Source of the DNA: CALJUZ01 sp003387805
GTDB lineage: Bacteria; Bacillota; Limnochordia; Limnochordales; ZCTH02-B6
Direction: 5' to 3'
DNA length: 64,000 bases
Assembly (NCBI GenBank): GCA_937975235.1
Contig: CALJUZ010000066.1
Span: 1-64,000 of the forward strand
This document shows positions 24,381-33,190 of this stretch, piece by piece. Below the pieces are notes generated by a model, which worked only from the letters and a program-made list of their open reading frames with translations, made no database searches and was not told the origin of the DNA. The position numbers were made by a program, and so were the translations under genes. Position 1 is the first letter of the stretch. The number at the start of each line of letters is the position of its first letter.

Positions 24381-25544
24381 TCAAAACACGGCGAACTCCC
24401 GCAGCTCGTGCGCCACGGCGGCGATGCGGGCGGCCGCCTCCGTCACGTCCTCTTCGGTGGTCGCGGCCGACAGGCTCAGCCGCAGCGTGCCGTCGGCCCG
24501 CCGGTCGTCCAGTCCCATGGCCTTCAGCACCCGGGCGCCCGTGCGGCGGCGGGACGAGCACGCCGAGCCGGTGGACACGTACACGCCCCGCTGGGCCAGC
24601 GCGTGCACCAGCACTTCGCCCTTCAAGCCCGGAAAAGACACGCTCAAAATGTGGGGCGCCGTCAGCTCCGGGTCCGCCGGCCCGTTGCGCAGGGCGAAGG
24701 GCGCCGCCTCCGAGATGCGCTCCCACAACAGCTCTTTCAGCGCCCGCATGCGCGCCGCCGCCTGGTCCATCCGCGTCATGGTTTCAGCCAGCGCCGCGCC
24801 GAAGCCGGCGATGCCCGGCACGTTTTCCGTGCCGCTGCGCAGCCCTTTCTCCTGGGTGCCCGCGCCGAACAGCGGCTTCACCCGCACGCCGCTGCGCACG
24901 AACAAGGCGCCGATTCCTTTCGGCCCGTGAATTTTGTGCCCGCTGACCGTCAGCAGATCCACCGGCACTTGGTCCAGCCGGACGGGCACCTTGCCCAGAG
25001 CCTGCACCGCGTCCACGTGCAGCCACACGTCAGGCCGGGCCCGCTTGACCGCCGCGGCGATGTCCGCCACGGGATGCAGCGCGCCCGTTTCGTTGTTGAC
25101 CCACATAAGCGTCACGAGGCCCGTGTCGTCCCGCAGCGCGTCCAGCACGGCCTCCGGGCTGACGCGGCCCGCCTCGTCCACGGGCAGGTAGGTGACGGAG
25201 AAGCCCTCCTCCTCCAGCGCCTCGCACGCGTTGAACACCGACGGATGCTCGGTCATGCCGGTGACGATGTGGCGGTAGCGCCCGGCGCGCGCCCGGGCCG
25301 CGCCCTTGACGGCCAGCGCGTTGGCCTCCGTGCCGCCCGAGGTGAAGACGATCTCGTCCGGGCGGGCCCGGAGCGCGGCCGCCAGCCGCTGCCGGGCCTC
25401 GGTCACGACGCGCTCGGCCTCCAGCCCTTTCGTATGCACCGACGATGGATTGCCCCAGGCGGTGGCCAGCGCGTGGTGGACCGCGTCGATGACCGGCGCC
25501 GACGGCGGCGTCGTCGCGGCGTTGTCCAGATAAATTTCCGCCAT
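24381..25544 (-). CDS. Cysteine desulfurase paired with ThiI (NifS/IscS family)
   Basis: 387 residues, PLP fold-type I. Lys204 in SGHKIHGPKG binds PLP; Cys329 in STGSACSSRR is the persulfide-forming residue on the mobile loop. It takes sulfur from cysteine. Placement 33 bases before thiI suggests it feeds tRNA thiolation, as NifZ does in Bacillus; a general role in Fe-S assembly cannot be excluded, as no iscU or sufU is nearby. The start ATG at 25544 has GGGAGGTG at good spacing. Confidence 0.94.
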   Translation of the reverse strand: MAEIYLDNAATTPPSAPVIDAVHHALATAWGNPSSVHTKGLEAERVVTEARQRLAAALRARPDEIVFTSGGTEANALAVKGAARARAGRYRHIVTGMTEHPSVFNACEALEEEGFSVTYLPVDEAGRVSPEAVLDALRDDTGLVTLMWVNNETGALHPVADIAAAVKRARPDVWLHVDAVQALGKVPVRLDQVPVDLLTVSGHKIHGPKGIGALFVRSGVRVKPLFGAGTQEKGLRSGTENVPGIAGFGAALAETMTRMDQAAARMRALKELLWERISEAAPFALRNGPADPELTAPHILSVSFPGLKGEVLVHALAQRGVYVSTGSACSSRRRTGARVLKAMGLDDRRADGTLRLSLSAATTEEDVTEAAARIAAVAHELREFAVF

Positions 25545-25570
25545 GGCGCGCACCTCCCGGCTTTCAGTAT

Positions 25571-25600
25571 ATCAAAAGGGGCGTTCCAGGAACGCCCCTT
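25571..25600 (-). terminator. Terminator after the SLH/coiled-coil gene
   Basis: AAGGGGCGTT and AACGCCCCTT pair perfectly around a 5-base loop and are followed on the minus strand by TTGATAT. It lies 41 bases past the stop at 25641 and separates the envelope cluster from the cysteine desulfurase. Confidence 0.8.
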
Positions 25601-25640
25601 CCGTGAACTCTGCGTTCGGCGAAGACTGACGCGGCGCCGC

Positions 25641-27188
25641 TCAGCGGGCGAAGCCCAGCACGATGGCCAAAATCGCCGCGCCGATGCCGATGGTGCCCAT
25701 ATTGCGGGCGCTCTGCAGCTCCTCTTCGGTCTTGACCCGGTAGCTGCTGAACTCGGCCTGCAGCTCCTCCAGCTGGCGCGTCAGCTGCCGCTCCCGCGCG
25801 AGCTGCAGCGCCAGCTGCTCCTCCAGCTGCTGCCGCACCCGCTCGGCCAGGGCGTTGATCTGATCCTCGCTGGTGCCGAGGACGCCCTGCAGGAGCCGCA
25901 GCTCCTCGGCCACCGCGTCCAGGTCCGCCCGCATGCGCCCGTGCTCGGCGTCCAGCCGCGCGCTGAGCGCGTCCACGTCGCTGCGCAGCGCGGCCGTCTC
26001 GGACATGACGTCCATGACCGCGTCGGTCAGCACCGCCGTGTGCCGTTCCACCACCCGCAGGTTGTTCTGCACTTCCTCCAGCGAGCCGCTGAGCATGGAG
26101 ATCATGGCCCGCAGCTCGGCCACGCTGTTGCCCAGGTCGGCCGCGGACTCCTCCTCCACCCGGGCGATCCAGGACGACAGCTCCTCCACCTGCTGCTCCA
26201 GCCGCTGGGTCACGGCGTCCAGGCGCTCCGTCTCGCCGCGGACGGCCTCGATGGCCTGCGAGAAGCCTTGGGCCTGCTGGTCCAGCTCCGCGCGGTACTC
26301 GGTGCTCAGCACGACGCCCAAATCTTCCAAAGCCGCCCCCAGCTCCGCCGTCATCCCGCGCACCGAGGCCAGCTCCGCGGCCAGCTCGTCCATCCGCCGG
26401 GTGTGGCGCTCGTCCAGCTGGGACATCTGCAAAAACGCGGCCGCCTGCTGCTCGGCCAGCTGGTTGCTGAGCCGGCGCTCCACGTCGGCCAGCGCGGGCA
26501 GCACCTCGTCGTCCAGGCGTGCATGCAGCGCCGCAAACATGGCCGCGGTCTCGGCGGCCTCCTGATCGAGACGGAGGCTGACGGCCTCGGAGTGCTCGCC
26601 CAGCACCGTGACGACGGAGTTGTACAGCTCGTCCATGGCCGCTTGCAGCTGGGCCTGTACTTGCGCGAACCGATCCCGGAGCGCCGCCAGCTCCCCGTCG
26701 TGCCCGTCCAGGCGCTGATCCCGCTGCGCGCCCGCGGCCTCCATGGCCTGCAGCTCGGCGTCGACGGCTTCCAGCGCAAACAAAATGTTGTTCAGCTGCT
26801 CGTCAATGACCGCGATCTGCCGCTGCGTCTGCGCGTGGGCCTCCTCCAGCTCTTGCCGGGCCGCGTGCCACTCCACCAGCTCCGCCCGGAACTCGCCCTC
26901 CAGGCGCCGCAGCATCTCCACGTCGGCCGCGGTGCCGATCTGCACCCGGCCGGCCTCGATGTCCTCCAGCAGCCGCGCGATGAGGCCCGCCAGGGCGTAG
27001 CGGCTCACCGGGTCGTCGCCGTGGAACAGGCCGTCGGCCTCCGCATCCAGGTATCCGCGCTCCAAAAGCGTTCGCACCGCGTCATACGCCCAGTGGCCCG
27101 GGGGCACGTCGGGCGCCTGCGCCAGCGCGCCGCCGGAGACGAACATCAGCAGCAGCAGCGCCAGCCAGCCTTTGCGAATCAGTTTCAC
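25641..27188 (-). CDS. Secreted SLH-domain/coiled-coil protein with C-terminal membrane segment
   Basis: 515 residues. A signal peptide (WLALLLLMFVSGGALAQA) is followed by one SLH domain (about 24-80: DVPPGHWAYDAVRTLLERGYLD...FHGDDPVSRYALAGLIARLL), a very long alpha-helical coiled coil (about 90-480) rich in E, Q, A and L, and a C-terminal hydrophobic segment (GTIGIGAAILAIVLGFAR). The layout equals that of Thermotoga Omp-alpha-type spacers, where SLH holds the cell wall and the C-terminus anchors in the outer membrane. I infer an outer-membrane tether. The start is a GTG with GGAGGAG. No strict sequence repeat was seen in the coil. The neighbouring TonB/Exb genes support a diderm envelope. 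Confidence 0.82.
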   Translation of the reverse strand: MKLIRKGWLALLLLMFVSGGALAQAPDVPPGHWAYDAVRTLLERGYLDAEADGLFHGDDPVSRYALAGLIARLLEDIEAGRVQIGTAADVEMLRRLEGEFRAELVEWHAARQELEEAHAQTQRQIAVIDEQLNNILFALEAVDAELQAMEAAGAQRDQRLDGHDGELAALRDRFAQVQAQLQAAMDELYNSVVTVLGEHSEAVSLRLDQEAAETAAMFAALHARLDDEVLPALADVERRLSNQLAEQQAAAFLQMSQLDERHTRRMDELAAELASVRGMTAELGAALEDLGVVLSTEYRAELDQQAQGFSQAIEAVRGETERLDAVTQRLEQQVEELSSWIARVEEESAADLGNSVAELRAMISMLSGSLEEVQNNLRVVERHTAVLTDAVMDVMSETAALRSDVDALSARLDAEHGRMRADLDAVAEELRLLQGVLGTSEDQINALAERVRQQLEEQLALQLARERQLTRQLEELQAEFSSYRVKTEEELQSARNMGTIGIGAAILAIVLGFAR

Positions 27189-27232
27189 GCCGTCTCTCCT
27201 CCATCTTCGAAAAGCTGCTCCGTCAGGACGCG

Positions 27233-29386
27233 TCACGGCGCGTCGCCTCGGACGACGATGGTCGCGCTTTCGGTGACGACGTCCACCGCGGTGCCGTCGT
27301 CGCGCGCGATGAACGCCGCCTGCGCGTCCGGCGCCAAAAACGGGTGGTCCCCCACCGTCACCAGCCGCAGCGACGTGGTGCCCGGCGCCACGGCCCGGAA
27401 CCGCACCGCGGCCAGGGTGTCGGTGAGCTGCAGCGCCGATCCCGCGGCGCCCCGGCTGCCCGCGATGCGGACGACGCCCCGCTGGTTGTCGACCACAGGC
27501 GTCAGCCACTGCAGCGGCACCTGCCGGCCCGTCACGGGATCAGCCAGGACGAAGGCCCGGCCCCGGTCCACGCCCAGGCGCCCGCCCAGCACCTGCAGCA
27601 CTTCCGGGTCGAAGTGCAGCTCCAGCGCCGCGCCGTAAAAGTCGCGCACGTTCTCCGCGTGGATGTACACGGTGAACAGCTCCCCGGGCGCCAGCTCCGC
27701 CCGCCTGGCCCCTTCGTCGCCGACGGTGACCCGCACCGCCGCGTCCAGCAGCGGCACCGCGACGAAGGCCGTGGGCATGCGCCCGATGGCCGCGTTGCTG
27801 GAGCTGAGCCGCAGCGTCACGGGCAAGTTGCCCACCACGCCCGTCGGCACCAAATGCCATGTCACGTCCACGCTCTCGCCCGCCGCCACGACGCTGGGCC
27901 GCCGCACGGGCGACTCGCCCCGGGCCAGCGCCAGACCCAGCACCGGCTGCAGCGTCACTTCCACGTCCAGCGCGTCCAGCTGGCCCGTGTTCACGATGGT
28001 GGCCGTCACCGGCAGCGGCACGTTGGCCCAGCGGCCGTCCGCCACCGTCAGCTCGTAGTCCGGCATGCGCACTTCCAGCGCGGCCGGCGCGACCACCGTC
28101 ACCGTCCGGTCAACCCGGTTCGGATCCGCGTTGCTGGAGCTGACGGCCACGCGGTACGTGAACGGACCCGACGTGCCCGCGGGCACGCTGACGCGCCAGC
28201 TCACCTGGCGGGAGTCTCTGGGCGCCATGTCGCCCAGCGCCGCCGCGGCCGGACCCTCCACGATGCGCAGCGGCGACGGCAGCTCCAGGCGCACCTCCGC
28301 GTCGCGGGCGATCCAGTCGCCGGTGTTTTCAATGTAGGCCCGCACCTCGAACGTCACGTCCGCGGCGTGGCTGCCGTTGACCGAAGCCGGCGACGTGACG
28401 CCGATGGAGAGGTGGCCCGGCGCGATGGTGATGCCGCCGAGGCCGTAGTACGTCACGTACGTGCGCGTCTCGCCCGGCGCGAGGGGGCGCGGATTCCAGA
28501 ACAGGGCCACCGCGCTGTCCAGGTCCCACTCCTCGCCGACGCGGGCGAAGTCCCGTCCGGGGACGAACTCGAAGTTCCACACGCCGTCGGCCAGGCTGCC
28601 CCAGTTGGAGAAGTACACTTCATCGGGCACCGTCGTGTCAAAGGCCCGCAGCGTGCCCTGGGAGACGATTTGCGGGTTGGCCAGGGAGTCGAAGGCCTGG
28701 AAGAAGTCCGGAATCGCGTCGCCGCGAAACGCGGTGTCGGTCAGCACCGCCTGCCCGCCTACCTGGAAAGGCGCGCCGTCGTTGCTGCCCAAAAGGGTGT
28801 CCAGCATGACCCGCAAGCCCACGGTGCGGGGCGTGGTGCCTTGATTGGTGATGCGGTACTCAATCCGCGCCGTGTCGGGCTGCCCGGTCGTAATGCCACG
28901 GGCGATGCTCAGAACCTGGGTGACGACAATGTCTTCGGCCCGCCAGACCGTGTGGATTTCGCGCCCCTCGTGGATGAAGGGACCGACGATGGTATCGGAG
29001 TAAAGCCCCAGCCGGCCGGCGCGCCGCTGGGTCGCCCCGCCGAACACGTAGTCGCGGCCGTCGATGCGCACGGTTGTGTAGGACGTCACCGGGCCCGGGT
29101 TGTTGACCGTGCCATAGATGAGGGGACGGTTTTCATCGCCGATCCGCTCGGGATCGCCGCCCGTGGTGTTGACGGAGAACCGGCCCGTGGCCTCGTCCCG
29201 GGCGTTGACAATGATGGCGATGAACTCATTTTCCAGCACGACGTTGTCGCCGGTCTGGCTCTGTACCGCCTGCGCGCCGGCCGGGGCCCACGGCCCCGAC
29301 GCGAACAAGGCGCACACGACGGCCAGGGCCGTGAGCAGCCGGCGCCACGGCGCCGGCGTCGAGCTGCGAAGCAATCGTCTCGTCAT
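27233..29386 (-). CDS. Secreted multidomain protein with cohesin-like C-terminal domain
   Basis: 717 residues. Signal peptide (LLTALAVVCALFASGPWAPAGAQA), an N-terminal beta-rich domain of about 270 residues that I cannot name, then two CARDB-like Ig modules (about 330-560; ENTGDWIARDAEVRL, VNTGQLDALDVEVTL), then a cohesin-like domain (about 575-700; VYIHAENVRDFYGAALELHFDPEVL...LAAVRFRAVAPGTTSL). No dockerin and no membrane anchor are visible. The start ATG at 29386 has AGGGAGAGGA. Cohesin folds outside cellulosomes often act in adhesion or surface assembly; here a role in the envelope with its SLH neighbour is inferred. Confidence 0.75.
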   Translation of the reverse strand: MTRRLLRSSTPAPWRRLLTALAVVCALFASGPWAPAGAQAVQSQTGDNVVLENEFIAIIVNARDEATGRFSVNTTGGDPERIGDENRPLIYGTVNNPGPVTSYTTVRIDGRDYVFGGATQRRAGRLGLYSDTIVGPFIHEGREIHTVWRAEDIVVTQVLSIARGITTGQPDTARIEYRITNQGTTPRTVGLRVMLDTLLGSNDGAPFQVGGQAVLTDTAFRGDAIPDFFQAFDSLANPQIVSQGTLRAFDTTVPDEVYFSNWGSLADGVWNFEFVPGRDFARVGEEWDLDSAVALFWNPRPLAPGETRTYVTYYGLGGITIAPGHLSIGVTSPASVNGSHAADVTFEVRAYIENTGDWIARDAEVRLELPSPLRIVEGPAAAALGDMAPRDSRQVSWRVSVPAGTSGPFTYRVAVSSSNADPNRVDRTVTVVAPAALEVRMPDYELTVADGRWANVPLPVTATIVNTGQLDALDVEVTLQPVLGLALARGESPVRRPSVVAAGESVDVTWHLVPTGVVGNLPVTLRLSSSNAAIGRMPTAFVAVPLLDAAVRVTVGDEGARRAELAPGELFTVYIHAENVRDFYGAALELHFDPEVLQVLGGRLGVDRGRAFVLADPVTGRQVPLQWLTPVVDNQRGVVRIAGSRGAAGSALQLTDTLAAVRFRAVAPGTTSLRLVTVGDHPFLAPDAQAAFIARDDGTAVDVVTESATIVVRGDAP

Positions 29387-29446
29387 CGTGTCCTCTCCCT
29401 GTTCGCGGTGCGTCGTCATCCGTGAGCGCCGGCCGGCGCGGCCCGC

Positions 29447-30577
29447 CTAAAGATTGCGGCGCTCGAGCACCTCCACCTGCGGCGACGGCAAGTACTCCAC
29501 GGAGGCGCCGTCGCGGCGCACCAGCACCACCCGGAGCACCTCGACGTACGCCTGGCCCGTGGGCGTGTACGGCATGAACTCGAAGTAGCGCTTCATCGAG
29601 TCGTCGGCCACGTCCGAGCCCGACGTCTGCAAAATATCCACCGAGCGCACCGAGCCGTCGGCGTTGACCACCACTTCCACCACCATGTCCCGCAGCGTGC
29701 GGGCGTCGGCGGTCTCCACCGGCTTGGGCGTGCCGCGGCCCAGCTCCAGCGCGAAGGACGCGGGCGGCGCGGAAGGCTGCGCCTGCTCGGCGTCCGCGTC
29801 GGGGCTGCCGTGGTCCGCGCCGGTCACCGGCTCGCCTTCCGCCGCGGCCGAGCCGTCGGCCGCGGGCGGCCGCGCCTCGTCCTCCGCCGGTGCGGGCGCG
29901 GCCTCCGGCGCCGCTTGGGCCGGCTCCGGGGGCTCGGGCTCAGGCTCCGGCTCGCGCACCGGCTCCGTCGACGGTTCGGGCTGCCGCGCCGGCTCCTCCT
30001 CCGGCCGCGGCGTCGCCGAGATTTCGAAACCGCCCTGTTCGCTGGTCAATATCTCCTCGCCGGCCCCCGCCGCGGGCTCGGGCTCCGGCTGCGGTTCCGG
30101 CGCGGGTTCGGGCTCGGGTTCGGGTTCCGGCGCGGGCTCGGGCTCCGGCGCCGGCTGCGGCTCCGGTTCCGGTTCGGGTTCCGGCTCCGGCTGCGGTTCC
30201 GGCGGCGGCGGCGCGGGCCGCTCCTCCACCGGGGGCTCGGGCGCCGGCGGCGCCGCGGGCTCCACCGGCTCCTGGACCCGCACTTCCGGTTCCGGTTCCG
30301 GGTCAGGCTCCGGCTCCGGCGTCTGCTCCTGGCGCGGCGGCCGCTCCTGCAGCGGCGCCGAAGGCCGCGGCGGCCCCGGCGGCTGCACGGCGGGCTGTCC
30401 CTGGATGAGGACCAGCTCTACGATGCCGCCGTCGTCCAGCCCGATGCCTTCCACAAAAGCCGAACGCCACGCGGGCCACAGCCAGATGACCAGCGCGTGC
30501 AAGATGACGGAAACCAGGAGGAACCAGCCCAAAAATGATTGCTCTTCGTATTCATCGCTGAACAAGCGGCATCCCAC
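29447..30577 (-). CDS. TonB-like energy-transducing protein with Pro-Glu linker
   Basis: 376 residues. One N-terminal membrane anchor (FLGWFLLVSVILHALVIWLW), a Pro/Glu linker from about 65 to 260 with long EPEP runs, and a C-terminal domain (VVEVVVNADGSVRSVDILQTSGS...FEFMPYTP) of TonB type. TonB spans the periplasm and passes proton-motive energy from ExbB/ExbD to outer-membrane receptors. The exbD and exbB genes follow in the transcription order expected for a complex, although no receptor is in the window. The start is taken as GTG 30577; a TTG at 30565 has the better ribosome site (AGGTGGG). Confidence 0.82.
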   Translation of the reverse strand: MGCRLFSDEYEEQSFLGWFLLVSVILHALVIWLWPAWRSAFVEGIGLDDGGIVELVLIQGQPAVQPPGPPRPSAPLQERPPRQEQTPEPEPDPEPEPEVRVQEPVEPAAPPAPEPPVEERPAPPPPEPQPEPEPEPEPEPQPAPEPEPAPEPEPEPEPAPEPQPEPEPAAGAGEEILTSEQGGFEISATPRPEEEPARQPEPSTEPVREPEPEPEPPEPAQAAPEAAPAPAEDEARPPAADGSAAAEGEPVTGADHGSPDADAEQAQPSAPPASFALELGRGTPKPVETADARTLRDMVVEVVVNADGSVRSVDILQTSGSDVADDSMKRYFEFMPYTPTGQAYVEVLRVVLVRRDGASVEYLPSPQVEVLERRNL

Positions 30578-30593
30578 CTGCCTGCCCCGGCAT

Positions 30594-30998
30594 CTACCGG
30601 CGGCTCTCCACGCTGAGGGCCAGCCGGTGGCCGCCGCCCGCCCGGGCCGCGTCCATGGCGCGGACCACGTAGTCGTACTCCACCCGCCGGTCGGCGGACA
30701 CGATGACCAGCGTGTTCGGGTTGGACTGCACCGCGGCCCGCACCCGCGCCTGAATCTCCGCTTCGGACACCGCCTCGCCGTTGAGGAACATGGTGCCTTG
30801 CTGCGTCACGGTGATGCGCAGCTCCGCCTGATCGTGGGTCGCGCCCGTCGCGGCCTGCGGCAGGTTCACCTCGATGCCCAGGGGATCGGTGCGAAACGTC
30901 GTGAACACGATGAAGAACACGACGAGAATGAACATGACGTCGATGAGAGGGAGAATCTCCACCCGCGGCGGCCGGCGCCGTTCACGAACGAGGGCCAC
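30594..30998 (-). CDS. ExbD/TolR family protein
   Basis: 134 residues. One membrane helix near the N-terminus (LIDVMFILVVFFIVFTTF) with the membrane aspartate (PLIDVMF) that carries protons in this family, then a periplasmic domain ending in VSADRRVEYDYVVRAMDAA. It pairs with the ExbB-like gene 2 bases upstream. The family also includes TolR; the TonB-like gene next to it favours ExbD. Confidence 0.92.
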   Translation of the reverse strand: MALVRERRRPPRVEILPLIDVMFILVVFFIVFTTFRTDPLGIEVNLPQAATGATHDQAELRITVTQQGTMFLNGEAVSEAEIQARVRAAVQSNPNTLVIVSADRRVEYDYVVRAMDAARAGGGHRLALSVESRR

Positions 30999-31000
30999 GG

Positions 31001-31615
31001 CTACTCACCCCGCATGGTGGTAACCAGCTCGATGATTTCGCCGGTGCGGCGGTTCATGTCTGCGACCCGCCGGTCGATGATGCTGCTGATCCAGTGGTAC
31101 ACCGCCATGGACGGGATGGCGATGACCAGACCGGCGGCCGTCGTGATGAGCGCCTCCGCAATGCCCACGCTCAGCGCCTGGGGCGACGCCAGGCCCTCCA
31201 GAGCCCCCAGCACGTTGAAGCTGCGGATGATGCCCGTCACCGTGCCCAAAAGCCCCAGCAAGGGCGCGATGGTGACCACCGCGTCCAGCATGACCAGCCG
31301 GCGCTCCATTTTGTACAGCTCCACCCGGCCTACGTCATCCAGCTTTTCCCGCAGCTCGTCGGGCGGCAGGTCCGAGTAGGCGATGGCCGTCGCGATGAGG
31401 GCCGCCACCTGGCCGCGCGACCTTTTGGCCACCTGCACCGCCTGCATCAGTTTGCCTTGGTTGAGGTTCAGACGCACTTCGTCCATGAGGTCTTCCGAGT
31501 CGACCCGGGTCCGGTACAGGTACCACAGGCGCTCCAGCGACACCGCCAGCGCCAGCACCGAGGCCAGCAGCAGCGGGTACATGACCGGGCCGCCCTTCAC
31601 GATGACGTCGACCAT
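31001..31615 (-). CDS. ExbB/TolQ family proton channel protein
   Basis: 204 residues, three membrane segments: one near the N-terminus (VMYPLLLASVLALAVSLERL) and a pair with the signature TIAPLLGLLGTVTGII and TAAGLVIAIPSMAVYHW. The pentameric channel around ExbD powers TonB. It is the first gene of the exbB-exbD-tonB-cohesin-SLH row, which appears to be one transcription unit down to the terminator at 25571. Confidence 0.93.
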   Translation of the reverse strand: MVDVIVKGGPVMYPLLLASVLALAVSLERLWYLYRTRVDSEDLMDEVRLNLNQGKLMQAVQVAKRSRGQVAALIATAIAYSDLPPDELREKLDDVGRVELYKMERRLVMLDAVVTIAPLLGLLGTVTGIIRSFNVLGALEGLASPQALSVGIAEALITTAAGLVIAIPSMAVYHWISSIIDRRVADMNRRTGEIIELVTTMRGE

Positions 31616-31686
31616 ATGTCCGCGCCGTCTCCCTTCACCGCAACAGGGATGTAGTGACAGTTTCCGAGCAATTATGGCGCTTTCTT

Positions 31687-32250
31687 CTACATGTCCGCGG
31701 CGATTCCTTGTGCCCGGCGGACATTAACCGAATGAAACTCATCCCTTAAAATTCGCATCAATACTATACGAACGCTCCTTCCGGGTGGGATGCTCCGGGT
31801 CAGGAACCCTTCGCTCTTGAAGCCCGCCTTGCGGTAGCTCGCGATGGCCTGCCTGTTGGAGGCCAGCACGCGCACGTATACCCGCGTCAGATTCAGCCGC
31901 TCGAAGGCGTAGGCCAGCATCAGACGCACGGCCTCGGTGCCCAGGCCTTTCCCTCGGAGCGACGGCTCGCCGATGCGCACCCGCAGCTCCGCCTCGCCGC
32001 TGCGCCAGGCGATATGATCCAGCTCGATGTCGCCGATGAGGCCCACCTCGGCCGCCTCGATGCCGAACAGCTGCCAGTGCCGGTGGCTTTGCAGCCGTTT
32101 GTGCCAGAGCGCGCACTCCTCCAGCGTGGTGGGCCGCGCGCCGCCCGCCAGCTCGTTCAGTCCTTCATCCAGGTTCCACTTCACCAGCAGAGGAAAGTCT
32201 TCGGGGGTGACGGGCCGCAGGGCCACTCGCCGGCCGCGCATGACGTACAT
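31687..32250 (-). CDS. GNAT family N-acetyltransferase (RimJ/RimL type)
   Basis: 187 residues. The acetyl-CoA binding motif is RGKGLGTEAVRLMLAYAFERLNL, followed by NRQAIASYRKAGFKSEGFL, the pattern of RimJ/RimL-like and SpeG-like acetyltransferases. The acceptor cannot be told from sequence; protein N-termini and small amines are both possible. The start could be the ATG at 32250 or at 32241 (GGAGAGG lies 11 to 20 bases upstream). It sits between exbB and sigF without clear functional link. Confidence 0.87.
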   Translation of the reverse strand: MYVMRGRRVALRPVTPEDFPLLVKWNLDEGLNELAGGARPTTLEECALWHKRLQSHRHWQLFGIEAAEVGLIGDIELDHIAWRSGEAELRVRIGEPSLRGKGLGTEAVRLMLAYAFERLNLTRVYVRVLASNRQAIASYRKAGFKSEGFLTRSIPPGRSVRIVLMRILRDEFHSVNVRRAQGIAADM

Positions 32251-32434
32251 GATTCGGTCGTCCTCTCCACGTGTGTTTGCTTCGTCGACGGCTCCATAGC
32301 CACGCCGGGGGACGATGGGACGGCGCGCCGCCGCCGGGCGCGCTGTTCTTTTGACCTATGAAGGGAGTTCGACCGGCCGGGGGCGCCGCCTTTAAGAAAA
32401 TTTAGGGGAAGCAGGATGGCCGCGGGGAGACGTT

Positions 32435-33184
32435 TCACGAGAAGGCATCGCGAAAGCGGCGCAAAAGGCGCCGCTCCGTGCGGGACACGTGGGGCTGGGA
32501 AACGCCCAGAGCACGGGCTGTCTCGGCCTGGGAAAAACCTTCAAAGAAGCGCAAGAGGATGAGGCGCCGCTCCCAGTCCGCAAGCTGCGCCAAGGCCGCT
32601 TTGAGGGCCGCGTTCTCCACCAGGCGCTCCTCCCCGCCGTCCGCGGGCAGCCGCTGCGCCAGCGGGGCCGCGTCGGCGCCGGCGCCGGGCGGAGGCTCGT
32701 CCAGCGACGCCACGGGCCGCTCCGCGGCCAGCGCCTCGGCCACGTCCTCGGGCGAAACTTGCAGCTCGCCCGCGATTTCGCCCACGGTGGGCTCCCGGGA
32801 GAGGCGCTGGGCCAGCGCCTCCCGGCAAGCCAAGGCCCGCCGCCGCACGTCCGCGAGCCCGCGCGGCAGGCGCACCGGATGCTGCTCCCGCGCCCAGCGG
32901 CGCATCTCGCCGATAATGACCGGCACCGCGTAGGTGGAGAAGCGCACGCCGCGGCGCGGGTCGAAGCCGTCCACGGCCTTCAGCAGCCCGATGCAGCCTG
33001 CCTGGAACAAATCGTCGTACTCCACGCCCGGGCGCTGGAGACGCCGCGCCGCCGCGCGCACCAGCCCCAGGTTCGCCCGGACCGCGGCCTCCCGGGCGCC
33101 GGGATCGCCCGCCTGCGCCCGCGCGAGCAGCCGGCCGCTGCGCTCCGGGGAAAACGGCGGCTCCACGCCTCGTTCCGCCGGCAT
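32435..33184 (-). CDS. sigF: SigF, forespore-specific sigma factor
   Basis: 249 residues (Bacillus SigF 255). Sigma-70 regions 2 to 4: core-binding YDDLFQAGCIGLLKAVDGFDP, -10 recognition VRFSTYAVPVIIGEMRRW, region 3 and the region 4 helix-turn-helix ETARALGVSQPHVSRTERRLL. The motifs fit both SigF and SigG; the place in a spoIIAA-spoIIAB-sigma operon decides for SigF. It begins 6 bases after spoIIAB ends. It switches on the first forespore genes after septation. Confidence 0.93.
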   Translation of the reverse strand: MPAERGVEPPFSPERSGRLLARAQAGDPGAREAAVRANLGLVRAAARRLQRPGVEYDDLFQAGCIGLLKAVDGFDPRRGVRFSTYAVPVIIGEMRRWAREQHPVRLPRGLADVRRRALACREALAQRLSREPTVGEIAGELQVSPEDVAEALAAERPVASLDEPPPGAGADAAPLAQRLPADGGEERLVENAALKAALAQLADWERRLILLRFFEGFSQAETARALGVSQPHVSRTERRLLRRFRDAFS

Positions 33185-33190
33185 GGGCCG

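Noticed and set aside
30050..30330. Tandem-looking GGCTCCGG repeats
   Set aside because: They encode the Pro-Glu linker of the TonB-like protein in frame and need no separate repeat element.
32323..32343. GCGCGCC/GGCGCGC hairpin followed by a T-rich stretch on the plus strand
   Set aside because: It would terminate plus-strand transcription, but no plus-strand gene lies upstream; no T-run on the minus strand. The gap 32251-32434 otherwise shows nothing I can name.
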